Source: Noviherbaspirillum sp. Root189 (lineage in GTDB: Bacteria; Pseudomonadota; Gammaproteobacteria; Burkholderiales; Burkholderiaceae_D). From it: a stretch of 33,171 nucleotides of DNA. The DNA lies in the NCBI RefSeq assembly GCF_001428545.1, contig NZ_LMHZ01000038.1:1-33171 (forward strand), in the 5' to 3' direction. Below the pieces are notes generated by a model, which saw only the letters and a program-made list of their open reading frames with translations, did no database searches and was not told the DNA's origin. The translations under genes were made by a program, and so were the position numbers. Shown one piece after another: positions 1 to 6,800 of this stretch; within the stretch, counting starts at the first letter, position 1; each line of letters starts with the position of its first letter.

Positions 1-352
1 GGTAATCTCTTGCGATCTTACCTATATTTCTTCGTGAGCACTTGATGCTTGTAGTTTCACGATAGCCCCGAAAGACCATCGCCGCACTCCATCAAGCGCC
101 CACACTTATCGGCTGTTATTTGTTAAAGAACCATCCTGCCCGTACCACAGATTTCCATCCGCCGTACCGCCGTCAAATCGTTGTGTTTGTCGGCCAGCAT
201 TTATTCAATATGGCGTTTTTCTGGCAACATTCAAGAACATGCATTCCTTAATTTTGCTGCAGAAGCCGCAGAATTTCCATCCCGCATCGCCATACCCATC
301 ACCGCTCAAACCGCTTGCTGCGCTCGCTTTGTTTGCTGCGTTTCGCGACGGG
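1..352 (-). other. Pre-16S rRNA leader region (rRNA operon begins off the left end)
   Basis: Read on the minus strand, this stretch runs from the promoter at 359-387 to the window edge. It contains boxA (121-132) and a 14-bp stem with two G-U pairs (arms 90-103 and 34-47) that encloses a second, smaller stem (76-82 with 59-65). The last 22 bases form another small hairpin (GGTAA/TTACC ends). From memory, this arrangement and the wording around GATAAGTGTGGGCGCTTGATG's neighbourhood are typical of leaders directly ahead of 16S rRNA in Oxalobacteraceae. The stems would take part in folding and RNase III processing of the precursor. The 16S gene itself is not in the window, so this is inferred from the leader alone. 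I see no protein gene in 1-517. Confidence 0.7.
121..132 (-). promoter_or_regulatory. boxA antitermination element of the rRNA leader
   Basis: The minus strand reads GGTTCTTTAACA, very close to the classical rRNA boxA (TGCTCTTTAACA). BoxA in the nascent RNA binds NusB/NusE (S10) and lets polymerase escape Rho during rRNA transcription. Its place about 230 bases downstream of the promoter and about 120 bases before the expected 16S start fits an rRNA leader. Confidence 0.75.
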
Positions 353-358
353 AGCCGA

Positions 359-387
359 ACTATAGCAAAGCCAAACGAGACATGCAA
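359..387 (-). promoter_or_regulatory. rRNA-type sigma70 promoter with GC-rich discriminator
   Basis: On the minus strand, TTGCAT (382-387) and TATAGT (359-364) are separated by exactly 17 bases, close to the ideal for sigma70. The -35 is immediately preceded by an A-rich block (GAAAAAAGAT), suggesting a proximal UP element. The -10 is followed by a GC-rich discriminator (TCGGCTCCCG), the hallmark of promoters repressed by ppGpp/DksA. Transcription would start near 350-352 and run leftwards into the boxA leader. I infer stringent, growth-rate control. A weaker second promoter between 190 and 240 is possible but not convincing. Confidence 0.75.
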
Positions 388-517
388 ATCTTTTTTCGAT
401 GTGCCGTCCATGCAACGTTAGGAACACTTGCCGCGTCATCTCCGACGGCTCCTGTTTCAGGTCAGCAAGTTGCCTTATTGGGCAGCAACGCACTTTGTAC
501 GGACATCCGTGGACAGT

Positions 518-1063
518 TCATTGGCTGTCATGTTCGTCAGAAGACTTCGGTCTAAGCAGAGGAAAAGGATTGACAGCGCCTGTGGGGGTATAGATCCCGT
601 AATGAAGGTGAGGTGACGTATGTTTTGCGTTGCCGGTATTGCCAACGAAGCCGAGCAGCGTTCCTGCATCGATTCGTTGGCCGGTTCTTATATTGGCTGC
701 TTGTTGGAGATGCGCGTAATAATGTCGCTGACCGCCCGGTCCCAATACCCAGACAACGTTTCCGCCGAGTTTACTTTTTGCAATCCGGCTTACCACACCA
801 CGAGTTGTCGAACGTACAGGGGTTCCGCGCTTTGCAAATATATCAATACCTTCATGTCGACGGTTTGTGTCGCGTGGGGCGTGCCATGAATTTCGGAGTG
901 CCAAGATTGGAATGTGATCCACAGGTATCGGCAAAACTTCGGCCGGCACTTGGGAAAGGAGATCTACGCGAAATGCCGCAGCCTCCATCATCGGCTTTAT
1001 CAAAACAATAAGCACGTTGATAATGGCTACAAGGTAAAGATGGCGAAGTACTTGCTGGACCAT
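518..1063 (-). CDS. Membrane-anchored M23-family metallopeptidase (LytM type)
   Basis: M23 enzymes are zinc endopeptidases that cut peptidoglycan cross-bridges or stems. With this start the protein has 181 residues: one hydrophobic segment (about 8-23) that would act as signal anchor, a short linker, and a LytM domain from about 60 to the end. The zinc and catalytic residues are all visible: H70 and D74 in RRHEGID, H118 in YYAHL, and H152/H154 in SPHLHYG. It should therefore be active, in the periplasm. The frame stays open upstream to 1303, but that extension looks non-coding and would overlap the small plus-strand ORF at 1274-1411. The chosen ATG lies directly before the membrane segment; its ribosome-binding site is poor, so the start is uncertain. 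It lies upstream of the rRNA promoter on the same strand. Confidence 0.8.
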   Translation of the reverse strand: MVQQVLRHLYLVAIINVLIVLIKPMMEAAAFRVDLLSQVPAEVLPIPVDHIPILALRNSWHAPRDTNRRHEGIDIFAKRGTPVRSTTRGVVSRIAKSKLGGNVVWVLGPGGQRHYYAHLQQAANIRTGQRIDAGTLLGFVGNTGNAKHTSPHLHYGIYTPTGAVNPFPLLRPKSSDEHDSQ

Positions 1064-1273
1064 GGAGAAAAGACGAGCACTTAATTCTAATGAATCCGCA
1101 TCGGAGCCGATACATGGATTGGAGTTGATTCTTTGTAACTGGTTCTGAAGGCACGCATTACACCGGTCATGGTGCTTGTATCGCTGCAGTGCATGTCTTG
1201 TAGGTAATTGACTTGACGCGCTTATGCTTCGAGAATCCGGTTTACGGCCATAGACCGACGCGAAGGACCGGAT

Positions 1274-1411
1274 GTGAACGAGGAATCGAGCAACAAATCG
1301 CATGATCCCAGAGCTGAGAAAATATCGCGCGTCATCGTGGCAGTGATGACTTGTCTCGGTGCGTTAGGCCTTGCCGCGCTAATCTACTTTCCTTTGCGTT
1401 ACCTTCACTAA
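1274..1411 (+). CDS. Candidate small single-pass membrane protein (45 aa)
   Basis: A GTG codon at 1274 is preceded by AAGGA with a six-base spacer and opens a 45-codon frame to TAA. The product has a charged, Ser/Asn-rich N-terminus (VNEESSNKSHDPRAEK), then one hydrophobic stretch (about residues 18-40, including VIVAVMTCLGALGLAALIYF), ending RYLH. That layout suits a small inner-membrane protein with its N-terminus in the cytoplasm. I do not recognise the family. The good Shine-Dalgarno sequence and amphipathic layout support it; its shortness and the GTG start count against it. Confidence 0.35.
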   Translation: MNEESSNKSHDPRAEKISRVIVAVMTCLGALGLAALIYFPLRYLH

Positions 1412-1456
1412 GAGAATCGCCCTGGCATAAGGTGCGAGATGCAGAGGCACCGGACA

Positions 1457-2188
1457 CTAAGCACGCAGACCAATATCAAAATTTGCCGCGTAACCATCTG
1501 TTGTTTTAGCCGGCTTGATTAACAGGTTTGCTCCGTCGCCATGCCGGAACAGACCGTCTTCAGTGTTCAGCACGTCCCGTCGTCCGCGGCGACGATAAAT
1601 GCCACTGGCGTGCACGATGTCAGTAATGCCGTCATCGAAGTACAACTGCGAGGTGAATTCACTTCTCCTGTTTCCGTTTGCCACCGTTCGCACCTTGAAA
1701 TGAATATGCACTGCGCGGCCTGGATACCAACCGGGGTAAATCGTCATAAAGCGAACGGCGCCGTCAGCGCCAGTTACCTGATAACCTCGTAGAAAACTTT
1801 CTCTCGCAAAGTTTCCCGTCTCCTGATCAGCGCCTGAGTATTGTCCGTTTGCATCGCAATGCCAGACATCGACTATCGCGCCCGACACCGGCAAGCACGC
1901 TGACCGACCAACGGCATGAACACGCAGGGTCAACATGAGAGGTGTACCTCCGCGGATTGCCTCGCTGGCTGGATCGGCACGGATATCCGATCTCTGAAGA
2001 CGCTTATCAATAAAGAATGGACCTTCGGTCTGCTTAGGTGTTATGACACACGCCGGCATGGTGGACTCAACGTCGCCGCCGCTGGCCGTTTCAGCGTAAC
2101 CTGCGGCACCAAGCGCCGCACTACCAAGCAATATAAGTGTGCGACGCCTTGCCTGATCGGGCTCCAACAACTGATCCTTTTTGTTCAC
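1457..2188 (-). CDS. Exported intradiol ring-cleavage dioxygenase, protocatechuate 3,4-dioxygenase beta-like
   Basis: Intradiol dioxygenases use non-haem Fe(III) to cleave catechol-type rings between the two hydroxyls. The four iron ligands are visible: Tyr117 (in GQYSG), Tyr155 (in GWYPG), His161 and His163 (in VHIHF). The TPKQTEGPFF motif near residue 50 is also typical of the family. The start is a GTG with a near-perfect Shine-Dalgarno sequence (AAGGAG, six-base spacer). The N-terminus then reads as a twin-arginine signal: ARRR at 13-16, followed by a hydrophobic Ala/Gly/Leu stretch and small residues. So the folded iron protein is probably exported by Tat. The frame is open further upstream to a TTG at 2275, which would add a membrane-like segment, but that start lacks a good ribosome-binding site. 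No partner alpha subunit or aromatic-pathway genes are nearby. The substrate is unknown. Confidence 0.85.
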   Translation of the reverse strand: MNKKDQLLEPDQARRRTLILLGSAALGAAGYAETASGGDVESTMPACVITPKQTEGPFFIDKRLQRSDIRADPASEAIRGGTPLMLTLRVHAVGRSACLPVSGAIVDVWHCDANGQYSGADQETGNFARESFLRGYQVTGADGAVRFMTIYPGWYPGRAVHIHFKVRTVANGNRRSEFTSQLYFDDGITDIVHASGIYRRRGRRDVLNTEDGLFRHGDGANLLIKPAKTTDGYAANFDIGLRA

Positions 2189-2194
2189 GGCAGA

Positions 2195-2200
2195 CTCCTT
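2195..2200 (-). promoter_or_regulatory. Shine-Dalgarno site that decides the dioxygenase start
   Basis: AAGGAG on the minus strand lies six bases before the GTG at 2188. It favours the Tat-signal form of the dioxygenase over the longer frame that begins with TTG at 2275. Confidence 0.7.
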
Positions 2201-2846
2201 GCTGTCGATTATACGAACATATTTGAAAGCTAAAAACCAAAAGCCAACGACTACAGCGATGAGCCAGAGGCGCAAGGTGCTGCAATGGCCTTTACCAAAA
2301 CCAAAACCAACACCGACCTGGATCCTGAAGTCCCGACCTTCGTCGATAGTGATAGTGTCAGCTGACGCGTGTTCATGCCTATTGGTATGGTAATTTTTCC
2401 TGCAAAACTTCGCTTCTCATTGGAAACAAAATTACTGAGTGAAGTCATACTGCCGTAACATCGAACTTCTATCATTCGTACATCTGCTGTACATGCAACT
2501 GATATGCATGACGGTAGCCAGGTATGCCGTCAGATCCGAATCAGAACGGGGCGGCATACCAACCACTCCCGCACCCGTTCAGTCATCGCGTTTTTCTATA
2601 ACGTCCAGCCGCGCATTACATCAACGCGCCCCCTGAGCTATGTTTGCCGCAAGCTTGCAGCACACAGCGCTTTTACGATTGCTCCCCTCGACAAGCATCC
2701 CATTTCTTGACTGCCGTCAACGCATCGATGTACATCGACATCGGGTTAATCTTTGCAAACTACAAGCATGTCAGCTCTATACGTATTATCCCCAATGGTA
2801 GTAAATACGAATTAGGGCCAAAGTTTTTATGCGGTATAAAAATCCA

Positions 2847-2917
2847 TTTCCAAAGAGAGATGGCGGAGACAAGTGGCAATAAAGGCCTGCACTCTTTGAA
2901 GAGGTGCGGGCCTTTTC
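2847..2917 (+). ncRNA. Candidate small RNA ending in an intrinsic terminator
   Basis: A TATAAA hexamer at 2835-2840 could serve as a -10 element (the -35, TTAGGG at 17 bp, is weak). About 70 bases downstream lies a strong terminator, so a transcript of about 71 nt would be made. Near its 5' end CCAT and ATGG could pair. It sits in a divergent gap, so the terminator does not belong to either neighbouring gene. This is a prediction from signals only; the promoter is weak. Confidence 0.3.
2881..2917 (+). terminator. Orphan Rho-independent terminator
   Basis: AAAGGCCTGCAC (2881-2892) pairs with GTGCGGGCCTTT (2904-2915), with one G-U pair, and runs into TTTT on the plus strand. The leading AAA gives a shorter U-run in the other direction. 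Neither flanking gene points into it, which implies an unannotated transcript or a lost gene. Confidence 0.7.
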
Positions 2918-3022
2918 CGTTTGATAACACTTATGCATTTTTCCCTTGACTGCCGTTCAGTTGATCGGGCGATCTACACCTGCGACTCAAGGAATCAACT
3001 TCCCGAAATGTTCAACTTAAAT

Positions 3023-3040
3023 TTGCAAAACTTTTTGCAA
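3023..3040. promoter_or_regulatory. Perfect palindrome, candidate operator
   Basis: TTGCAAAACTTTTTGCAA has two perfect 8-bp arms (TTGCAAAA and TTTTGCAA) around a CT centre. It lies about 140 bases upstream of the gene at 3179, in an AT-rich stretch that would suit a promoter. It could be a repressor site; no family is assigned. Confidence 0.35.
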
Positions 3041-3178
3041 GTGATCATTTCGCGACAGCCGATAATAAATTACCGTGACCATATAGTCGAAACAATTTCC
3101 TTGGATAAAATATCGAGTGAAGCATGGGCATTTCTTCAGAGCGTTCGCCTCTGCTGATGTTTCGGAATAGAAGGAACC

Positions 3179-3646
3179 ATGGGAATCACAAATATTCATA
3201 AAGCGGCTTCCTTTAAGGAAGAAGTCCTCGCCTCATTGAAAGAACTCGACCGGCTCAACCAACGGAAAATTTCGACGCTGGCCACATTGACAAAGCACTT
3301 TGCGCAACTGGTACAGGACAAGCTGGTACCGGGCGCGGTGATTGACATTACGGACTTTCATGGTGGTGCCTACAAGGCCAGGGTAATCAGTGGTACACAC
3401 GTTCAAAATACTCCCTATTTCCGCATTGACCAGGAATTATCGCTGACAGTGGACGACCGTCCGCTCAATTCCTCCTGGACGGCAATTGCAACGCCGTTAC
3501 GACCAGGCGATATGAAACCCTACTTTACGGCGGTAACCTTGCAAGGTTATGTGTTTCAGGGACGGGCAGAAATTGACCACGCAGCCTCGGACAATGAGAA
3601 CATCCTGCATCATCTAACCCTCTGGGAACGGGCGCAGCAAGCCTAA
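3179..3646 (+). CDS. Hypothetical protein (155 aa)
   Basis: I do not recognise this family. The ATG is preceded by AAGGAA with a short spacer. The product is soluble, with no signal peptide or membrane segment. The N-terminal third (about 10-50) is charged and helix-forming (SFKEEVLASLKELDRLNQRK), with a possible coiled-coil character. The rest (about 50-140) looks beta-rich, with several short strands and Gly/Pro turns (for example PGAVIDITDFHGGAYKA), which suggests a small binding domain. No catalytic motif stands out. The truncated Nudix gene begins 43 bases downstream on the same strand, but nothing links their functions. Its codon use and ribosome-binding site support a real gene. Confidence 0.75.
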   Translation: MGITNIHKAASFKEEVLASLKELDRLNQRKISTLATLTKHFAQLVQDKLVPGAVIDITDFHGGAYKARVISGTHVQNTPYFRIDQELSLTVDDRPLNSSWTAIATPLRPGDMKPYFTAVTLQGYVFQGRAEIDHAASDNENILHHLTLWERAQQA

Positions 3647-3689
3647 GCATCATAGCTGGACAAATTATCAATCATCGTCGCGAGCTTCG

Positions 3690-3917
3690 ATGAAAACTGC
3701 CATTTCCTGTGGAACGCTGATCATCAACGCACGCGACGAGATTCTTCTCTGCCATGTCACCGGGAAAAATCATTGGGACATTCCCAAGGGATTGCTCGAT
3801 GCCGGTGAGTCCACTCTGGTGGCTGCGCAGCGAGAGTTGTTTGAAGAGACCGGCCTGACGTTTGATATCAATGCATTTGAAGAATTTGGCCGATTCGCCT
3901 ACCGGCCAAATTACTGA
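3690..3917 (+). pseudogene. Truncated Nudix hydrolase (75 aa)
   Basis: Nudix enzymes hydrolyse nucleoside diphosphates linked to another group. The complete Nudix box is present: G at the start of GLLDAGE, seven residues, then RELFEETGL, matching GX5EX7REUXEEXGU. The N-terminal strand (SCGTLIINARDEILLCHV) and HWDIPKG are also typical. However, the frame stops right after RFAYRPNY, at 75 residues, whereas such proteins are usually about 130-150. None of the three frames after the stop continues a Nudix C-terminus before the next gene at 4032, so the C-terminal half appears deleted rather than frameshifted. It may be a recent pseudogene; a functional mini-protein is unlikely because the fold would be incomplete. 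Confidence 0.75.
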
Positions 3918-4031
3918 CTTGTCTGTTGCACAATGTGCGGCGTTGCCGCGTAAAATAAAGCTGACTGCATCTGCAAGCCGGTCTGATCGTTGATGCCCTG
4001 ACCTTTCCGAACCACGCGAACGGATACCGCC

Positions 4032-4703
4032 ATGTGTGCGAACTATATCCCATCGACCCATGACCAGTTGCGACAACATTTTCAGGTTGCGCCGCCGGAT
4101 TCGGAATACAAGGCCGAATCGTTTCCAGGCTATATGTCGCCACTGATTCGTCTACCACGCGCCGATGCCCTACCGGGCGATCGAGCCTGCGCATTGGGCA
4201 TGTTTGGCATGGTGCCGCATTGGGCGGAGGAGAAGCTCGCGCGCCAGACCTACAATGCACGCGCTGAAACCGTAGCGACCAAGCCGAGCTTCCGCCATGC
4301 CTTCAAGCATGGCCAGTTCTGCGTCATTCCGGCTGCGTCGTTCTATGAACCGAGTTACGAGTCTGGAAAAGCCGAGCGCTGGGAAATCGCGGCGGCCAAT
4401 GGTGAACCTCTGGGCATTGCCGGGATCTGGGACTACAAACCTGCTACCGACAAAGGTTTGCCGTTGCTCTCATTTTCAATGCTGACTATCAATGCCGACG
4501 GCCACCCTCTGATGCAACGCTTCCACAGGCCGGATGATGAAAAACGTATGCTGGTGATTCTCCGTCCGGATCAATATGATGAATGGCTACATTGCCCGGT
4601 TGATGAAGTTTCGGTTTTCCTGGAACGCTACCCTGCGGATGCCCTGACTGCACATCCGGCACCGCGGGGTTCGCATAAAACTATCCAAGGCTCTCTCCTT
4701 TAA
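4032..4703 (+). CDS. SRAP-domain protein, YedK/HMCES-type abasic-site sensor
   Basis: SRAP proteins bind abasic sites in single-stranded DNA and form a covalent thiazolidine link through Cys2 after the initiator Met is removed, protecting the site from strand breaks. All key residues are visible in 223 residues, the usual length: Cys2 (MCANYIP), Asn75 and Arg77 in YNARAET, Glu106 in SFYEP, and His165 in QRFHRP. These positions nearly match those known for E. coli YedK. The protein should therefore be active. The start is fixed because Cys must be residue 2. It is convergent with the chemoreceptor gene, with 31 bases between the stops. No LexA box was seen upstream, so SOS control is not shown by the sequence. 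Confidence 0.92.
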   Translation: MCANYIPSTHDQLRQHFQVAPPDSEYKAESFPGYMSPLIRLPRADALPGDRACALGMFGMVPHWAEEKLARQTYNARAETVATKPSFRHAFKHGQFCVIPAASFYEPSYESGKAERWEIAAANGEPLGIAGIWDYKPATDKGLPLLSFSMLTINADGHPLMQRFHRPDDEKRMLVILRPDQYDEWLHCPVDEVSVFLERYPADALTAHPAPRGSHKTIQGSLL

Positions 4704-4734
4704 AGGTTTGAAATCGGAAAAGAGCTGTAAGACG

Positions 4735-6270
4735 TCATAACTTGAAGAAGCGCACCATTTCCGCCAGCTTCGTTGCCTGATTTTGCATGGAGTCGGCAGC
4801 AGCAGCAGCTTCTTCCACCAGTGCGGCATTTTGCTGCGTCACCTGATCCATTTGCGTGATTGCACGATTCACTTCTTCGATACCGCTGCTTTGCTCTTCA
4901 CTCGCTGCGAGGATTTCCTTCATGATGTCGGCAACACGTTGTACGCCGTTCACAATCTCCGCCATTGTCGTGCCGGCGTCACTGACCATGCGTGTGCCAG
5001 CTTGTACATCCTCCGCGGATTCAGTAATCAGCGCCTTGATATCCTTGGCCGCCGCAGCAGAGCGCTGCGCCAGCTGACGCACTTCCGATGCCACGACAGC
5101 AAAACCTCTGCCCTGTTCGCCAGCCCGCGCCGCTTCGACTGCCGCATTCAGTGCGAGTATGTTGGTCTGAAACGCGATGCCATCAATCACAGCAATGATG
5201 TCGACAATCTTGCGCGATGACGCGTTGATCGCCTCCATTTTTCCTACCACATCCATCACCGCGACGCCGCCCTTGCTCGCTACCGCTGACGCGGACTCTG
5301 CGAGATGATCGGCCTGGCGGGCGTTGTCAGTGTTGTTCCTTACCGCCGATGTGAGTTGTTCCATGGCCGAAGCGGTTTCTTCAAGTGAACTTGCCTGCTG
5401 TTCGGTGCGGGTTGAAAGATCCAGATTGCCGGCGGCTATCTCGCCAGACGCTACAGTCATCGCACTGGTACCACTACGGATCTCTTGCACGGTGCGCAGC
5501 AGGCTATCTCTCATCTCGCCAAGGGCTCTGACCAGTTCGCCGGTTTCGTCATGGGAACGCGCTTCCAGCCTGACCGTAAGATCGCCCTGCGCAACAGAAT
5601 GGGCAAGTTGAACCGCTTCCGACAGCGGCTTTGTAATGCCGCGAGCCAGCATGGCTGCGAAAATGGCTCCGATCACCACGCTCAGTGCTCCAAGCACGAT
5701 GAGCAGGATACGGCTAGCTACGTAGATGGCATCGAGCTCTTCATGCATCTGATGAAAACGCGAGCTCTGATGATCCCGATACGCTTGTACCGCCGCAACA
5801 TATGCGGCCATGGCCGGCAGCATTTTCGAGTCGCTTAGCTCCTTGGCCTCGGGAGCTTGTCCATCAGCCTTCATCTTCATTACCTGCTGGCGAATGTCCC
5901 GATACAAAGCACGTGTCTCGGCGACATTGGACATTAACTGCTTTTCGTCGGGACTGGTCGCCAGTGGCTCAATTCTTTTCTGCAAGGCGCTGATTTCCGC
6001 GCTTTGTTCAGCCATCTGTTTTTCGAGTAGCTTGACATCGTCTTCGCCGCCGACCTTTCCTATTGCGGAGGTTCGGATTGCATTGTTAGCTATTCCACGC
6101 AGCCACTCTTCGGCCAGCACCTGCTTTTCTGACGCCTCCACTAATCGGTCTGTTGCCGCCTCTGCGGCAATGAGCCTCCACACACCTGCTACGATCATAA
6201 TCGCCGTCAAGGCGAGAACAAAGCCAAATCCAAGGCCGAGACGAGCGCCAATCTTAAATTTTAAAAACAT
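4735..6270 (-). CDS. Methyl-accepting chemotaxis protein (4HB ligand domain)
   Basis: This 511-residue transmembrane chemoreceptor signals through CheW/CheA to the flagellar motor. Order of parts: membrane segment 1 (about 11-31), a mostly helical periplasmic domain (34-185) of the four-helix-bundle type, membrane segment 2 (186-208), HAMP (about 209-262), and the methyl-accepting signalling domain to the end. The hairpin tip is nearly invariant ([19 protein letters not shown]), as is [13 protein letters not shown]. Methylation regions contain paired Glu/Gln (for example [19 protein letters not shown]). It ends in MVRFFKL, without the NWETF-type tail that docks CheR in Tar and Tsr. The ATG at 6270 was chosen because it directly precedes the first membrane segment; the upstream extension to 6366 looks non-coding. 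No chemotaxis genes adjoin it, and the ligand cannot be predicted. Confidence 0.93.
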   Translation of the reverse strand: MFLKFKIGARLGLGFGFVLALTAIMIVAGVWRLIAAEAATDRLVEASEKQVLAEEWLRGIANNAIRTSAIGKVGGEDDVKLLEKQMAEQSAEISALQKRIEPLATSPDEKQLMSNVAETRALYRDIRQQVMKMKADGQAPEAKELSDSKMLPAMAAYVAAVQAYRDHQSSRFHQMHEELDAIYVASRILLIVLGALSVVIGAIFAAMLARGITKPLSEAVQLAHSVAQGDLTVRLEARSHDETGELVRALGEMRDSLLRTVQEIRSGTSAMTVASGEIAAGNLDLSTRTEQQASSLEETASAMEQLTSAVRNNTDNARQADHLAESASAVASKGGVAVMDVVGKMEAINASSRKIVDIIAVIDGIAFQTNILALNAAVEAARAGEQGRGFAVVASEVRQLAQRSAAAAKDIKALITESAEDVQAGTRMVSDAGTTMAEIVNGVQRVADIMKEILAASEEQSSGIEEVNRAITQMDQVTQQNAALVEEAAAAADSMQNQATKLAEMVRFFKL

Positions 6271-6800
6271 GAAATAACCCCGAAACCGTACTGCATTTGC
6301 TGCAAGAAGATTGAATTGAAAATGTTTGAGCGGCCGTTGGCCATGCAATTGAAAGGAACAACGCAAATACGCTTAGGAAAATAGTACCGCGCGCAGTTTT
6401 GATCCGGCCACCAGAGAACGATTTCAAATCGGAAATATCGATAGATGTGGCAAAACTGCCATAACGAATGGGCAATTTTGTTAGAAGCGTTTTAACTAGT
6501 TGCCATAAAAAATAGCATTTGTATAAACATGAGAAAAGTACAGCTATGCGGATGTCGGCCGACCACGCGTCACATCATGTGACGGGCGATGACGATTCAA
6601 TCAACCTGCGGAAACGATGTGCAAGAGCTCAGATCAATTCTGACCCGTAACGTAACGAATGACATCGATGGATTTTTTTGACTGGCAAGGCGCAGGAAGA
6701 CTCAATAGCGGGCATTGACGACGCGTGCAACGCCGGCAGGCGGCTCGGCGCCCCCGGAAAAAGACGCGATCTCATGTTGCGTGATGGGCGGGGATTGGTA
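6271..6800. other. Intergenic region between chemoreceptor and hybrid kinase
   Basis: These 530 bases separate two minus-strand genes. I found no convincing gene. A short minus-strand frame at 6254-6475 contains a signal-peptide-like stretch, but it overlaps the chemoreceptor start and lacks other support. The only distinct signal is the palindrome at 6568-6584. No sigma28-type promoter (TAAA, GCCGATAA) was recognised ahead of the chemoreceptor. Confidence 0.5.
6568..6584. promoter_or_regulatory. 17-bp perfect palindrome, candidate operator
   Basis: CGTCACATCATGTGACG has perfect 8-bp arms around a single central C. It sits about 300 bases upstream of the chemoreceptor start and about 220 bases past the kinase stop. 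The arms TCACAT/ATGTGA faintly recall CRP/FNR-type sites, but with a spacing too short for those. It may be a dimer-binding site. Confidence 0.35.

Larger units (their letters stand above)
2201..3178. other. Long divergent intergenic region without a clear gene
   Basis: About 980 bases separate the dioxygenase (minus) from the next gene (plus). The short open frames here show no recognisable protein features. The region does hold a candidate transcript with an intrinsic terminator (2847-2917) and a perfect 8-bp-arm palindrome (3023-3040), both listed separately. No tRNA or insertion-sequence end was seen. Confidence 0.5.

Noticed and set aside
181-555. Plus-strand frame of 124 codons and other frames in the first 600 bases
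   Set aside because: They run antisense through the rRNA-type promoter, its upstream region and the peptidase end, with no ribosome-binding site or family features.
1429-1450. GGTGC/GCACC hairpin past the dioxygenase stop
   Set aside because: Only five pairs and no U-run; too weak to call a terminator.
2478-2492. GTACA/TGTAC inverted repeat
   Set aside because: Five-base arms in AT-rich intergenic DNA are expected by chance.
6254-6475. Minus-strand frame with a signal-peptide-like stretch ([16 protein letters not shown])
   Set aside because: It overlaps the chemoreceptor start in another frame, has no good ribosome-binding site and no plausible mature part after the signal.
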